Shown here: positions 8,974 to 16,389 of the stretch, piece after piece
How positions within the stretch are numbered: the stretch's first letter is position 1
Layout of the letters: every line of letters starts with the position of its first letter
From: Candidatus Eisenbacteria bacterium
Lineage (GTDB): Bacteria; Eisenbacteria; RBG-16-71-46; SZUA-252
Direction: 5' to 3'
DNA length: 40,366 nucleotides
Assembly (NCBI GenBank): GCA_005893275.1
Contig: VBOW01000039.1
Span: forward strand, 1 to 40,366
Notes under the pieces: generated by a model
What the model was told of the DNA's origin: nothing
The model's input: only the letters and a program-made list of their open reading frames with translations
Database searches by the model: none
Made by a program: the position numbers and the translations under genes

Positions 8974-10074
8974 TTGGGCTCCTTCAGTCTCAGGTAGGCG
9001 TCGATGAAGGGATCCAAGTCCCCGTCCATGACGCGCTGGACGTCGCGAACCTCGAGGTCGGTGCGGTGATCTTTGACCAGCGTATAGGGATGAAAGACGT
9101 AGGAGCGGATCTGGCTCCCCCAGGCGATGTCCTTCTTGCCTCCCGTGAGCACTTCCCTCTTCTTCCGATCCTCCTCGATCTTGAGGGAGTAGAGGCGCGC
9201 CTTGAGGATCTTCATCGCCGCGTCGCGGTTCCTGTGCTGCGAGCGCTCGTTCTGGCACTGCACGGCGATTCCGGTCGGAACGTGCGTGATTCGCACAGCC
9301 GACTCCGTCTTGTTGACGTGCTGACCTCCGGCGCCGCTGGCGCGGAACGTGTCGATGCGAAGTTCGCCCTCGGGAACTTCCAGGTCGCCATTCCCCTCGG
9401 CCAGCGGATAGACGAACACCGAGGCAAAGGAAGTATGCCGGCGGTGATTCGCGTCGTAGGGGGAGATCCGGACCAGCCGATGGACGCCGCGCTCCGCTTT
9501 GAGGTAGCCGTAGCCGAAAGGCGCGTCCACCTCGACGGTGGCGTCCTTGATGCCCGCCTCTTCACCGGCTTGGAGATCGAGCACCTGGGACGGAAATCCC
9601 TTCCGCTCCAGGTAGCGGGTGTACATACGGAAGAGCATTTGGGCCCAATCCTGCGACTCGGTCCCCCCCGCGCCCGGGTGAATGGTCACGATCGCGCCGT
9701 GCGCGTCGCTCTCCTCGGAGAGGAGGCTCTGCAGCTCGAGCGCTTGGATCTTGGGGAGAAGCATCTTCGACTGGCGCTCGAGCTCGTCGGCGAGCGACTC
9801 GTCCGGTTCCTGCTCGACGAGCGCGATCAGACCTTCGGCATCCTTGACCTCACGCTCCAGCTCCCGGTAGGGCTCGTAGATGCGCCGCAGTGCCTTGAGC
9901 TCGGACACGATTTTCTGGGCAGCCTCGGGGTCGCTCCAGAACTCAGGCGCGGCCATCTTGGCCTCGAGCTCCCCGGCACGCCGTTCGCGCTGTTCGACGT
10001 CAAAGATAGCTCCGGAGCTCCGCCAGGATTTGGCGTCCGTCTTCGAGCCTCTTTCGCGTGGTCAACAAGTCCAT
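8970..10074 (-). CDS. prfB: Peptide chain release factor 2 (programmed +1 frameshift)
   Basis: RF2 terminates translation at UGA and UAA. The gene is in two frames. ATG 10074 opens 24 codons ending TAT CTT, then TGA at 10002-10000; slipping +1 to GAC at 10001 continues for 343 codons to 8970. The joined product has 367 residues, the normal RF2 length. The slippage site CTT TGA C is the classical one. The catalytic GGQ (AGGQHVNK) is intact. The stop-codon recognition tripeptide, usually SPF, reads SPY here (RISPYDANHRRHTSF). A GGGGAGGG ribosome binding site lies about 9 nt before the ATG. Calling only the zero-frame ORF would start the gene wrongly at ATG 9956 and lose 39 residues. The stop overlaps the phosphohexomutase start. 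Confidence 0.95.
9999..10014 (-). promoter_or_regulatory. prfB programmed frameshift site
   Basis: On the minus strand the sequence reads CGG AGC TAT CTT TGA C. The in-frame UGA (10002-10000) stalls when RF2 is scarce, and the CUU-decoding tRNA slips +1 to restore the RF2 frame, so RF2 controls its own synthesis. The purine-rich CGGAGC just upstream corresponds to the internal Shine-Dalgarno-like element that stimulates the shift in Escherichia coli (AGGGGG there), though it is weaker here. Confidence 0.92.
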
Positions 10075-10099
10075 CGGGTCACACCCTCCCCTAGTGATT

Positions 10100-10708
10100 C
10101 TATCCGCTCCCGGGCTCCGTTCGAAGCCGCTCGATTTCGCCCCAGATCTCGTCCGCGCGCTTCAAGAGGTCCGCCCGGGTGCCCGTATTCTCGATATGCC
10201 ACAGTCTTCTCGCGCCGCGCACGGGAGGAAGCTTCTGTCCCTCGATCCGCTCCCGGGCCTCCTCCTTCGTAAAGCCCTTCGAGCCGGAGAGCCGAGCCAC
10301 GCGGATCTCCACGGGGGCGGAGACAAAGACGACGCCGTCCAGCTCCGGCTCGAGCCCCCATACCCCGAGAAGCGCCGCGTCCAGCACGAGGACGCCTTCT
10401 CCCTTCGCGGTTTCCAGCGCCTCGCGGACTCGGCGCTCCAGCACGGGCTGCACCGCGCCGTTGAGGCCGCTCAGCGCGGCTTCGTCGCGAAAAACGAGCC
10501 GCCCCAGCGAGCGCCGGTCCACGCTTCCATCGGGCGCGAGAACCGACGGGCCGAATCGAGCTCGGATGCGGTCGCGCACCGCGGGCTCTCGGAGAACCTC
10601 CCAGCCCAGCGCGTCTCCCTCGACCAGGCGCGCGCCCATCTCCCGAAACCGCCTCGCGACGTCGGTCTTACCCGAGGCCATGAGACCGGTCACCCCGATG
10701 CGGAGCAT
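10100..10708 (-). CDS. coaE: Dephospho-CoA kinase
   Basis: 202 residues, the usual CoaE size. It phosphorylates dephospho-CoA with ATP in the last step of coenzyme A synthesis, in the cytoplasm. The N-terminal P-loop is clear (GVTGLMASGKTD, Lys14), followed by the EGDALGWEVL segment in the position of the family's DAD motif and a lid region near LSGSKGFTKEEARERI. The start is fixed: the P-loop begins almost at once and an in-frame TAG lies three codons before the ATG. GAGGAG is directly adjacent to the ATG, too close to work as a normal ribosome binding site, and a TAGCTT box lies 6 nt before the ATG, so the mRNA may be leaderless. prfB follows after 25 nt. Confidence 0.92.
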   Translation of the reverse strand: MLRIGVTGLMASGKTDVARRFREMGARLVEGDALGWEVLREPAVRDRIRARFGPSVLAPDGSVDRRSLGRLVFRDEAALSGLNGAVQPVLERRVREALETAKGEGVLVLDAALLGVWGLEPELDGVVFVSAPVEIRVARLSGSKGFTKEEARERIEGQKLPPVRGARRLWHIENTGTRADLLKRADEIWGEIERLRTEPGSG

Positions 10709-10714
10709 CTCCTC

Positions 10715-10744
10715 AAGCTATCGACGTGGAGGAACCGGGGTCAA
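10715..10744 (-). promoter_or_regulatory. Candidate leaderless promoter for coaE
   Basis: In the 74-nt polA-coaE gap the minus strand reads TTGACC (10744-10739), an 18-nt spacer, then TAGCTT (10720-10715). Only GAGGAG separates this box from the ATG at 10708, so the predicted transcription start is at or next to the first base of the codon. The arrangement matches the TANNNT leaderless promoters known from Deinococcus and Actinobacteria. Motif-based, unproven. Confidence 0.4.
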
Positions 10745-10782
10745 GCGATTTAGACGCACAAAGGAACCGGCCGCTCGAGCCC

Positions 10783-13605
10783 TCACGCGTGCGCGTCGGC
10801 CCAAGTCTTTCCGCGACCGACATGAACCTGGAGCGGAACGCGGAGTGGGATCGCGTGCTCCATGACGTCCGTGACGAGAGTCTTCAACCGCTCGAATTCC
10901 TCTTCGTTCGTCTCGAAGAGAAGCTCGTCGTGCACTTGGAGGATGAGCCGGGACTTCATCTCGGGTCGCTCGCGCAGCAGCGCGTCGATTCGGACCATGG
11001 CGACCTTGATGAGATCCGCCGCGGAACCCTGGATCGGGGCGTTGACGGCCGCGCGCTCGGCCTCCGCCCGTCGGGCGCCGTCCTCGGCGAGCGCCGAGAG
11101 CGGACGGCGCCTCTTCAAGATGGTCTCGACGTAGCCCCTCTTCCGGGCGAGCTCGAGCATCTCGTCCAGATAGTGGGCCACACCCGACAGAGTGCGCCGA
11201 TACTCCTCGATGAACGCCGACGCCAGGGCGCGCGAGAGGTCGAGCTCGCGTGCGAGCCGCGCCGGGCCCATACCGTAGAGCACGCCGAAGTTCACGATCT
11301 TCGCCTGGGCGCGCTGGGCCGATGTGACCTCCTCCGGCGCCACTCCGAAGAGCCGGGCCGCGGTCGTGCGATGCACGTCGCCGCCCGAGCGGAACGCCTC
11401 CGCGAGAACCGGGTCTCCCGAAAGATGCGCCATGAGCCGAAGCTCGATCTGGGAATAGTCGAAGGACGCGAGCATCCCGCGATCCCCTTCGGCGATGAAC
11501 GCACGTCGGATCGCGCGCCCCTCCTCGGAGCGGATGGGAATGTTCTGGAGGCTGGGATCGCTCGCGCTCAGCCGTCCGGTCGATGCGACCGTCTGATGGA
11601 ACGTCGCGTGAACGCGTCCGGTTTCGGGGTTCACGAGCCTGGGGAGCGCGTCGAGGTAGGTGCTCTTGAGTTTTTGGAGTTGCCGGTGCTGAAGCAGGAG
11701 GCCCGGCAGGGGATGGAGAGCGGCCAGGGTCTCCAGCACCTCGACATCGGTGGAGTAGCCGTCCTTCGTGCGCCGCCCCCTCGGAAGCTGGAGACGCTCG
11801 AACAGAATTTCCGCGACTTGGCGCGGTGAGTTCACGTTGAACGGAACCCCCGCCGCCTCCTGAATCTCGGCTTCGAGCTTCACGCACCGCTCGCCCAGGT
11901 CCCGGGACATCGCGTTCAAGATCGGGACGTCGATCTTCACGCCCGCGCGTTCCATCCGCACCAGCACCCCCACGAGCGGCATCTCCACGTCGCGGCAGAG
12001 CGACAGGGTGCCCGAACGATCCAGCTCTTGCAGGAGAAGCGGGGTCAGCCTCAGGCAAACGTCCGAATCCTCGCAGCAGTATTCCGCGATGCGATCGATC
12101 TCCACCGCGGCCATCGTGATCTGGTCTCGCCCCACTCCAATCAAGGATTGGGTCGGGATCTTCTCCACTCCGAGACGAGTCCGCGCGAGGTAATCGATGT
12201 TCTTCGGCTGGTCGGGGTCGATGAGATAGGCGGCGAGCATCGTGTCGAGCGCGACATCATGCACCGGGATGCCGAAACGGTGGAGCACGTGCCAGTCGAA
12301 CTTCGCGTTCTGCGCGACCCGCTTCTTCGATGGATCCGCGAAAAACGGCCGGAGCGCCTCCCGGACCCGGGCAGGGTCGAGATTTCCGCCTCCCTCGTGG
12401 CCGACCGGGAGGTAAAACGCGCGGCCGGGCTCGAGCGCGACGGAGATTCCCACGAGTTCGGCTTCGAGCGGATTCAGTCTCGTGGTCTCGGTGTCGAACG
12501 CGACGTAGTCCCGGGCGTCGGCGAGCGCGCAAGCGAGCGAGGAGAGCGCCTCGGGCGTGCGTACCACGCGGTAGTCCCCGAGCGGCGGACGGTCGGGCGC
12601 CTTGACCGAAACGGCCGGCGGCGTCGGCTCCGGAGAAGACACGTACTCCGGGAACAGCTCGGCCGGCTCCGCCGGCTCCGTCGAGTCGGCCGGCTCGGTT
12701 GCGTTCAGCTCCGCGGCGAATCGTTTCTGGAGCGCGCGAAACCCCAGCTCCTCGAGCACGCGCACCAGCTCCGGGAGCTCGGACGGCGCACGCTCGAGCT
12801 CGTCCCAGTGGAGATCCAGCGGAAGGTCCGTCCGGATCGTGACGAGCTTCCGGGAAAGCCGCGCCTTCCCTTCGTTGGCGCGGATCTTTTCGCGCAGTCC
12901 GGCGCGGGGGACGCGGTCGATCGAACGGTATAGCTCATCCAGGGAGCCGTGGGTCTCGATGAGCTGCGCCGCGGTCTTCTCACCGACCCCGGGCACGCCC
13001 GGGACGTTGTCCGACGTGTCCCCCATGAGGGCCAGCAGGTCGATCATCTGCTCCGGATCCACTCCGAAGCGGGCGCGCACACCCGCCCGGTCGATCGTCT
13101 CGACCGATTCGCCGCGGCCGCGCGGGCTGAGGAGCCGGATGCGGTCCGACACGATCTGATAGAAATCCTTGTCCCCGGTGAGAATCCATACTTGGGCGCC
13201 GGCCCTCGCCGCCTCGACCGCAAGCGTTCCAACCAGGTCGTCGGCCTCCACCCCCTCCTGCTCCACGATCGGCACGCCCAAGAGTCGCACGAGCTCTCGG
13301 ATCTTCGGGATCTGCCCCGCAAGGTCTTCAGGCATCGGGGGCCGGTGGGCCTTGTACGCGGCGTACTCACGATGGCGGAACGTGGGGGCCGCGGTGTCGA
13401 ACACCACGGCGACATGGTCCGGACGGCGCTCGTCCAGAAGCGGAATCAGGGTGTTGAGAAACGCGAAGGCCGCGCTCGTGATCTCGCCCTTCGAGTTCCG
13501 GAGCGGGTTCCTGGCGAAGGCGAAGTGTGACCGGTACAGGAGCGCCGACCCGTCGACAAGGAGGAGCTGCTTACCGCCGTCGATTCCCGGTGCCGTAGAG
13601 GCCAT
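10783..13605 (-). CDS. polA: DNA polymerase I
   Basis: 940 residues with all three domains, needed for Okazaki-fragment processing and repair. The 5' nuclease domain (about 1-290) shows VDGSALLYRS, ADDLVGT, TGDKDFYQ and MGDTSDNVPG. The 3'-5' exonuclease domain is likely active: Exo I FDTETT, Exo II NAKFD and Exo III YCCED are intact. The polymerase domain has motif A (SFDYSQIELR), motif B (KIVNFGVLYGMG) and motif C (VHDELLFE). A Pro/Glu/Ser-rich linker lies between the first two domains. The ATG at 13605 lies inside the end of nadD (35-nt overlap), without an obvious ribosome binding site, so translation is probably coupled to nadD. Confidence 0.97.
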   Translation of the reverse strand: MASTAPGIDGGKQLLLVDGSALLYRSHFAFARNPLRNSKGEITSAAFAFLNTLIPLLDERRPDHVAVVFDTAAPTFRHREYAAYKAHRPPMPEDLAGQIPKIRELVRLLGVPIVEQEGVEADDLVGTLAVEAARAGAQVWILTGDKDFYQIVSDRIRLLSPRGRGESVETIDRAGVRARFGVDPEQMIDLLALMGDTSDNVPGVPGVGEKTAAQLIETHGSLDELYRSIDRVPRAGLREKIRANEGKARLSRKLVTIRTDLPLDLHWDELERAPSELPELVRVLEELGFRALQKRFAAELNATEPADSTEPAEPAELFPEYVSSPEPTPPAVSVKAPDRPPLGDYRVVRTPEALSSLACALADARDYVAFDTETTRLNPLEAELVGISVALEPGRAFYLPVGHEGGGNLDPARVREALRPFFADPSKKRVAQNAKFDWHVLHRFGIPVHDVALDTMLAAYLIDPDQPKNIDYLARTRLGVEKIPTQSLIGVGRDQITMAAVEIDRIAEYCCEDSDVCLRLTPLLLQELDRSGTLSLCRDVEMPLVGVLVRMERAGVKIDVPILNAMSRDLGERCVKLEAEIQEAAGVPFNVNSPRQVAEILFERLQLPRGRRTKDGYSTDVEVLETLAALHPLPGLLLQHRQLQKLKSTYLDALPRLVNPETGRVHATFHQTVASTGRLSASDPSLQNIPIRSEEGRAIRRAFIAEGDRGMLASFDYSQIELRLMAHLSGDPVLAEAFRSGGDVHRTTAARLFGVAPEEVTSAQRAQAKIVNFGVLYGMGPARLARELDLSRALASAFIEEYRRTLSGVAHYLDEMLELARKRGYVETILKRRRPLSALAEDGARRAEAERAAVNAPIQGSAADLIKVAMVRIDALLRERPEMKSRLILQVHDELLFETNEEEFERLKTLVTDVMEHAIPLRVPLQVHVGRGKTWADAHA

Positions 13606-14167
13606 GGCGGGCCATGTAGTGAAGAACGAGGTCGGGCGTCCAGTAGCGAACCGGAAGGCCGCGTTTCAACCGGCGCCGGATCTCCGTGGAACAGATACCA
13701 ATTCGAGGAGGCTTCACATAGACGACCCGCCTCCGAATCGAAGGCGGAAGCGAGGGCATGTCGCGATCCCCCCGAGGGACGACCACGAGGCGCGCCAGCT
13801 CGAGGATTCGCTCGGGCTCCCGCCACCGGGAGAACTCCTCGAGGCTGTCCTGCCCCATCACGAAGAAAAGATCGCCCCGCGTGGAGCGTGTGAGCCTCTC
13901 CAGCGTGCTCACCGTGTAGGAGAACCCGCCGCGATCCGCCTCGATCCGGGAAACCTCGAAGCGGCGGTTTCCGCGGACGGCGAGGCGGAGCATCGCGATC
14001 CGATGCTCGACGTCCGCGAGACCCGGTGCGCGTTTGTGCGACGGCCGGTTCGCCGCCACGAAAAGGAGCCGGTCGAGCTTCAAGCGCACCACCGCCTCCT
14101 GCGCCATGATGAGGTGCCCGTTGTGGACCGGGTCGAAGGTGCCGCCGAAGACGCCGACGCGACTCAT
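13571..14167 (-). CDS. nadD: Nicotinate-nucleotide adenylyltransferase
   Basis: 198 residues from the ATG at 14167, which forms an ATGA overlap with the bamD stop; the longer open frame lies inside bamD. NadD transfers AMP from ATP to nicotinate mononucleotide in NAD synthesis. The nucleotidyltransferase signature GGTFDPVHNGHL is right at the start, the middle has FVMGQDSLEEFSRW, and the end has the CSTEIRRRL motif (usually ISSTxIR) and a typical VLHYMARHGLYG tail. The 3' end overlaps polA by 35 nt. Cytoplasmic, essential in most bacteria. Confidence 0.94.
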   Translation of the reverse strand: MSRVGVFGGTFDPVHNGHLIMAQEAVVRLKLDRLLFVAANRPSHKRAPGLADVEHRIAMLRLAVRGNRRFEVSRIEADRGGFSYTVSTLERLTRSTRGDLFFVMGQDSLEEFSRWREPERILELARLVVVPRGDRDMPSLPPSIRRRVVYVKPPRIGICSTEIRRRLKRGLPVRYWTPDLVLHYMARHGLYGTGNRRR

Positions 14168-14919
14168 CGGGGCGCCTCGGACGCCTGGAGGGAGCGCAGA
14201 GCCTCGTCCGCTTTCCGGCGCAATTCCCCGTCCGGGCCCGAGGCGATGAGCTTCTTCAACGTCTGGACCGCCTCGACCTTCTTCCCCTGCCTGGCAAGCA
14301 CCTTGGCGAGCAGCAGCGAAGCCTCCGCGGTCCACTTCGAGTCGGGATAGTCCGAGAGCAGGCGCCGGAGATAGATCGCCGCGGCCGCGTCCTGTCGCAG
14401 CTTGAAATAGAGCCGGGCGGTCCGGAGGCGTTTTTCCGCGAGCCGATCGCGGAGCGCTTGGATCCGCGCGCGAGCCTCCGTGATTCGGGCGTGGCTGGGA
14501 TACTGGTCGGCGAACTGGTTGTACCGGGTCAACGCACGTTCGGTCTCGGTCTGATCGAGCGGGGCGGGACGGCTCTGCAGATCATCGCATCGGGCCAGCT
14601 CGAAGAGCGCGTCGGCTTGGAAGGGAGAGGTCGGGAAATCGCGAAGAAGCCGATCGAACTGCGCGGACGCGAGCGCGTAATCCTTTTCGTGGATGTAGCT
14701 CTCCCCCAGGTAGTAGAGCGCGTCGTCGGTTCGATCGGTCCCCGGGAATTGCTCGATGAAGGCCTTGAAATCCGGGATCGCGTCCAGGTAGTTGCCGCGG
14801 TCGAACGACGCCTTGGCCGCGTCGAAATTGGCGACCCCTTCGCGCCGCTGCTCCTTGAGGGAGCCGCCGCAGCCCCACGCCGCGCAGACGACGAGGATGA
14901 GCGCAATCCGCCCCTTCAT
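14164..14919 (-). CDS. bamD: Outer membrane assembly lipoprotein BamD
   Basis: 251 residues. A lipoprotein signal peptide ends at Cys17 (AAWGC). TPR helices follow, starting ANFDAAKASFDRGNYLDAI and the family-typical FIEQFPGTDRTDDALYYLGES at about residues 53-73, with two or three more repeats to the C-terminus. BamD is the essential lipoprotein partner of BamA that helps insert outer-membrane barrels. The length is typical. It follows another TPR gene with an ATGA overlap and is coupled in the same way to nadD. A generic TPR lipoprotein (YbgF-like) is the alternative, but the lipobox and repeat spacing favour BamD. Confidence 0.82.
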   Translation of the reverse strand: MKGRIALILVVCAAWGCGGSLKEQRREGVANFDAAKASFDRGNYLDAIPDFKAFIEQFPGTDRTDDALYYLGESYIHEKDYALASAQFDRLLRDFPTSPFQADALFELARCDDLQSRPAPLDQTETERALTRYNQFADQYPSHARITEARARIQALRDRLAEKRLRTARLYFKLRQDAAAAIYLRRLLSDYPDSKWTAEASLLLAKVLARQGKKVEAVQTLKKLIASGPDGELRRKADEALRSLQASEAPR

Positions 14920-15641
14920 CGGGCGCGCGATCCCTCGGAGGAGGCTTCACGCTCGAGCATTTCCAGGTAGGCCCGCGCCCGAATATCGTCCGGATCGAGC
15001 ACGAGACACTTCTCCCACTCCTCACGAGCACGCATTTTTCGCCCGGATCGCAAGAGCACGACCCCCAGCGTCACGCGAGCGGAGATGTAGCGAGGGTTCT
15101 GCGCGAGGGCATCCTCCAGCTCCGCTTCGGCGTCCTGAAGGAGTCCCATCTCACAATAGGTGGCGCCGAGCTTGTTCTTGATGTCCAGATACTGGGGCGA
15201 GAGCTTGAGCGCCTTGCGGTATTCCTGAGAGGCGTCCACGAGCACGCCGACGTTGCGGTAGGTGTCGCCGAGCATCATGTGCGACTCGGCCAAATACGAG
15301 CGCACCTCGGGCGAGAGATTTTCCTGCTCGTGGTCGCGGACGCGTTCCACGTTGAACTCGCGCAGCGCGTCGTCGTATTGGCCCATCTCGTTGAACACAA
15401 TGGCCAGGTTGAGCCGCGCCTCCACGTAATTGGGGTTGAGCTCGAGCGCCCTGCGAAACTCCTCGGCGGCTTCCCTCCGGTCCCCGTTCATGCTGAGCGC
15501 GAGGCCGAGTTGATTGTGGAGATCGGGAAAACTCGGATTGAGCTTCACCGCCTCGAGAAGCTCGCGGATCGCGTCCTGATAGAATCCGCGTTCGAAATAG
15601 TCCCTGCCGAGCAGCATGTGCCGTTTGGCCGCGATGCTCAT
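14916..15641 (-). CDS. TPR repeat protein
   Basis: 241 residues made almost wholly of tetratricopeptide repeats, about six, with good consensus (for example YQDAIRELLEAVKLNPSFPD and DASQEYRKALKLSPQYLD). There is no signal peptide or membrane segment, so it is probably a cytosolic or peripheral scaffold. A strong GGGGGGAG site lies just before the ATG at 15641, fitting a re-initiation point after the 58-nt gap upstream. It is coupled to bamD by an ATGA overlap, which suggests a role in envelope assembly, but TPR proteins are too general to name the partner. Confidence 0.8.
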   Translation of the reverse strand: MSIAAKRHMLLGRDYFERGFYQDAIRELLEAVKLNPSFPDLHNQLGLALSMNGDRREAAEEFRRALELNPNYVEARLNLAIVFNEMGQYDDALREFNVERVRDHEQENLSPEVRSYLAESHMMLGDTYRNVGVLVDASQEYRKALKLSPQYLDIKNKLGATYCEMGLLQDAEAELEDALAQNPRYISARVTLGVVLLRSGRKMRAREEWEKCLVLDPDDIRARAYLEMLEREASSEGSRAR

Positions 15642-15699
15642 CCCGCTCCCCCCTGAACTGAGCCCAATGCCCGTCCCTGAATCCGCTCCCGCCGCCCTC

Positions 15700-16389
15700 T
15701 CAATTTCGGTTCGAGTAGAAGAGAACCACGAGTCCGGTCACGACCCCCACGACGATCAGAGGCTCGAGGAGGCGAGTTCCCCCTCCGGCGCGCGGCGGTG
15801 CCGGACTGAGCCCCCCCGAACCGCTTTGCGCGTAGGAAAGGTCGCTCTTCCGCACCTCGTCGATCGCCTGGGCGGAGGCCGATTTCGCCCACAGCACCTC
15901 CCGCGTCGAAAGATCCACGAGGCTGGCACCCACCCGCATGGAGGCGAGTCTTTCGTAACCGCGAACGCCGAAGGGAAACTTCCGAATGGCGCGCACATAG
16001 GAAACGCCCGCGCTCCCGACTTGAAGGTTCAGTTGGAGATCGGTCGAGTCGGCGTGGGCCCGGATCGGCGGGTCCTCGAGCCCCAGCTCCAGATCCGCGG
16101 CGGCGCGTGATGACACGAGCCGCACTTCCGTGCCCCCCTCCCGGAGCCGCTCCAGGAGGCGCTGGGCGAGAAATCCCAGCGTGTCCCCGGGAAGCGGCGT
16201 GACGATGCGGACGGCGCGTGCCGGCGGAATCTCCGCGCCGCGGAGCAGGTCGGCGGCCACCATCCGAGCCACCGAATCGAGCATCGCTCCGTGGGTCTTG
16301 GGCATGACGCCCTCGGCATCCGCGCGGGCGGCGCCCCACGCGGAGAAAAGAAGCGCCAATCCGACCGGAATCCATGGCCGACCTCTCAC
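15700..16389 (-). CDS. Exported protein of unknown function with C-terminal membrane segment
   Basis: 229 residues, starting GTG at 16389 within a GTGA overlap with rimO; a GGGGAG site lies about 10 nt before. It has a signal peptide (WIPVGLALLFSAWGAARADA), a mixed alpha/beta domain at about 30-165 (ADLLRGAEIPPARAVRIVTP, then LAQRLLERLREGGTEVRLV), a Gly/Pro-rich linker and one C-terminal hydrophobic helix (LLEPLIVVGVVTGLVVLFY) ending SNRN. The domain weakly recalls the FlgO/LpoB/CsgG group of envelope proteins that build a filament-assembly or activator fold; this is inference and I do not recognise the family. Its position between rimO and the TPR-bamD pair suggests an envelope role. Confidence 0.65.
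   Translation of the reverse strand: MRGRPWIPVGLALLFSAWGAARADAEGVMPKTHGAMLDSVARMVAADLLRGAEIPPARAVRIVTPLPGDTLGFLAQRLLERLREGGTEVRLVSSRAAADLELGLEDPPIRAHADSTDLQLNLQVGSAGVSYVRAIRKFPFGVRGYERLASMRVGASLVDLSTREVLWAKSASAQAIDEVRKSDLSYAQSGSGGLSPAPPRAGGGTRLLEPLIVVGVVTGLVVLFYSNRN

Noticed and set aside
10745-10782. Rho-independent terminator after polA
   Set aside because: The segment has short palindromes (CTCGAG, CGGCCG) but no stem of useful length with a loop and no T-run behind it.
15642-15699. Promoter or terminator in the 58-nt gap before the TPR gene
   Set aside because: Only a strong ribosome binding site is visible; there is no TTGAC/TANNNT pair and no hairpin.
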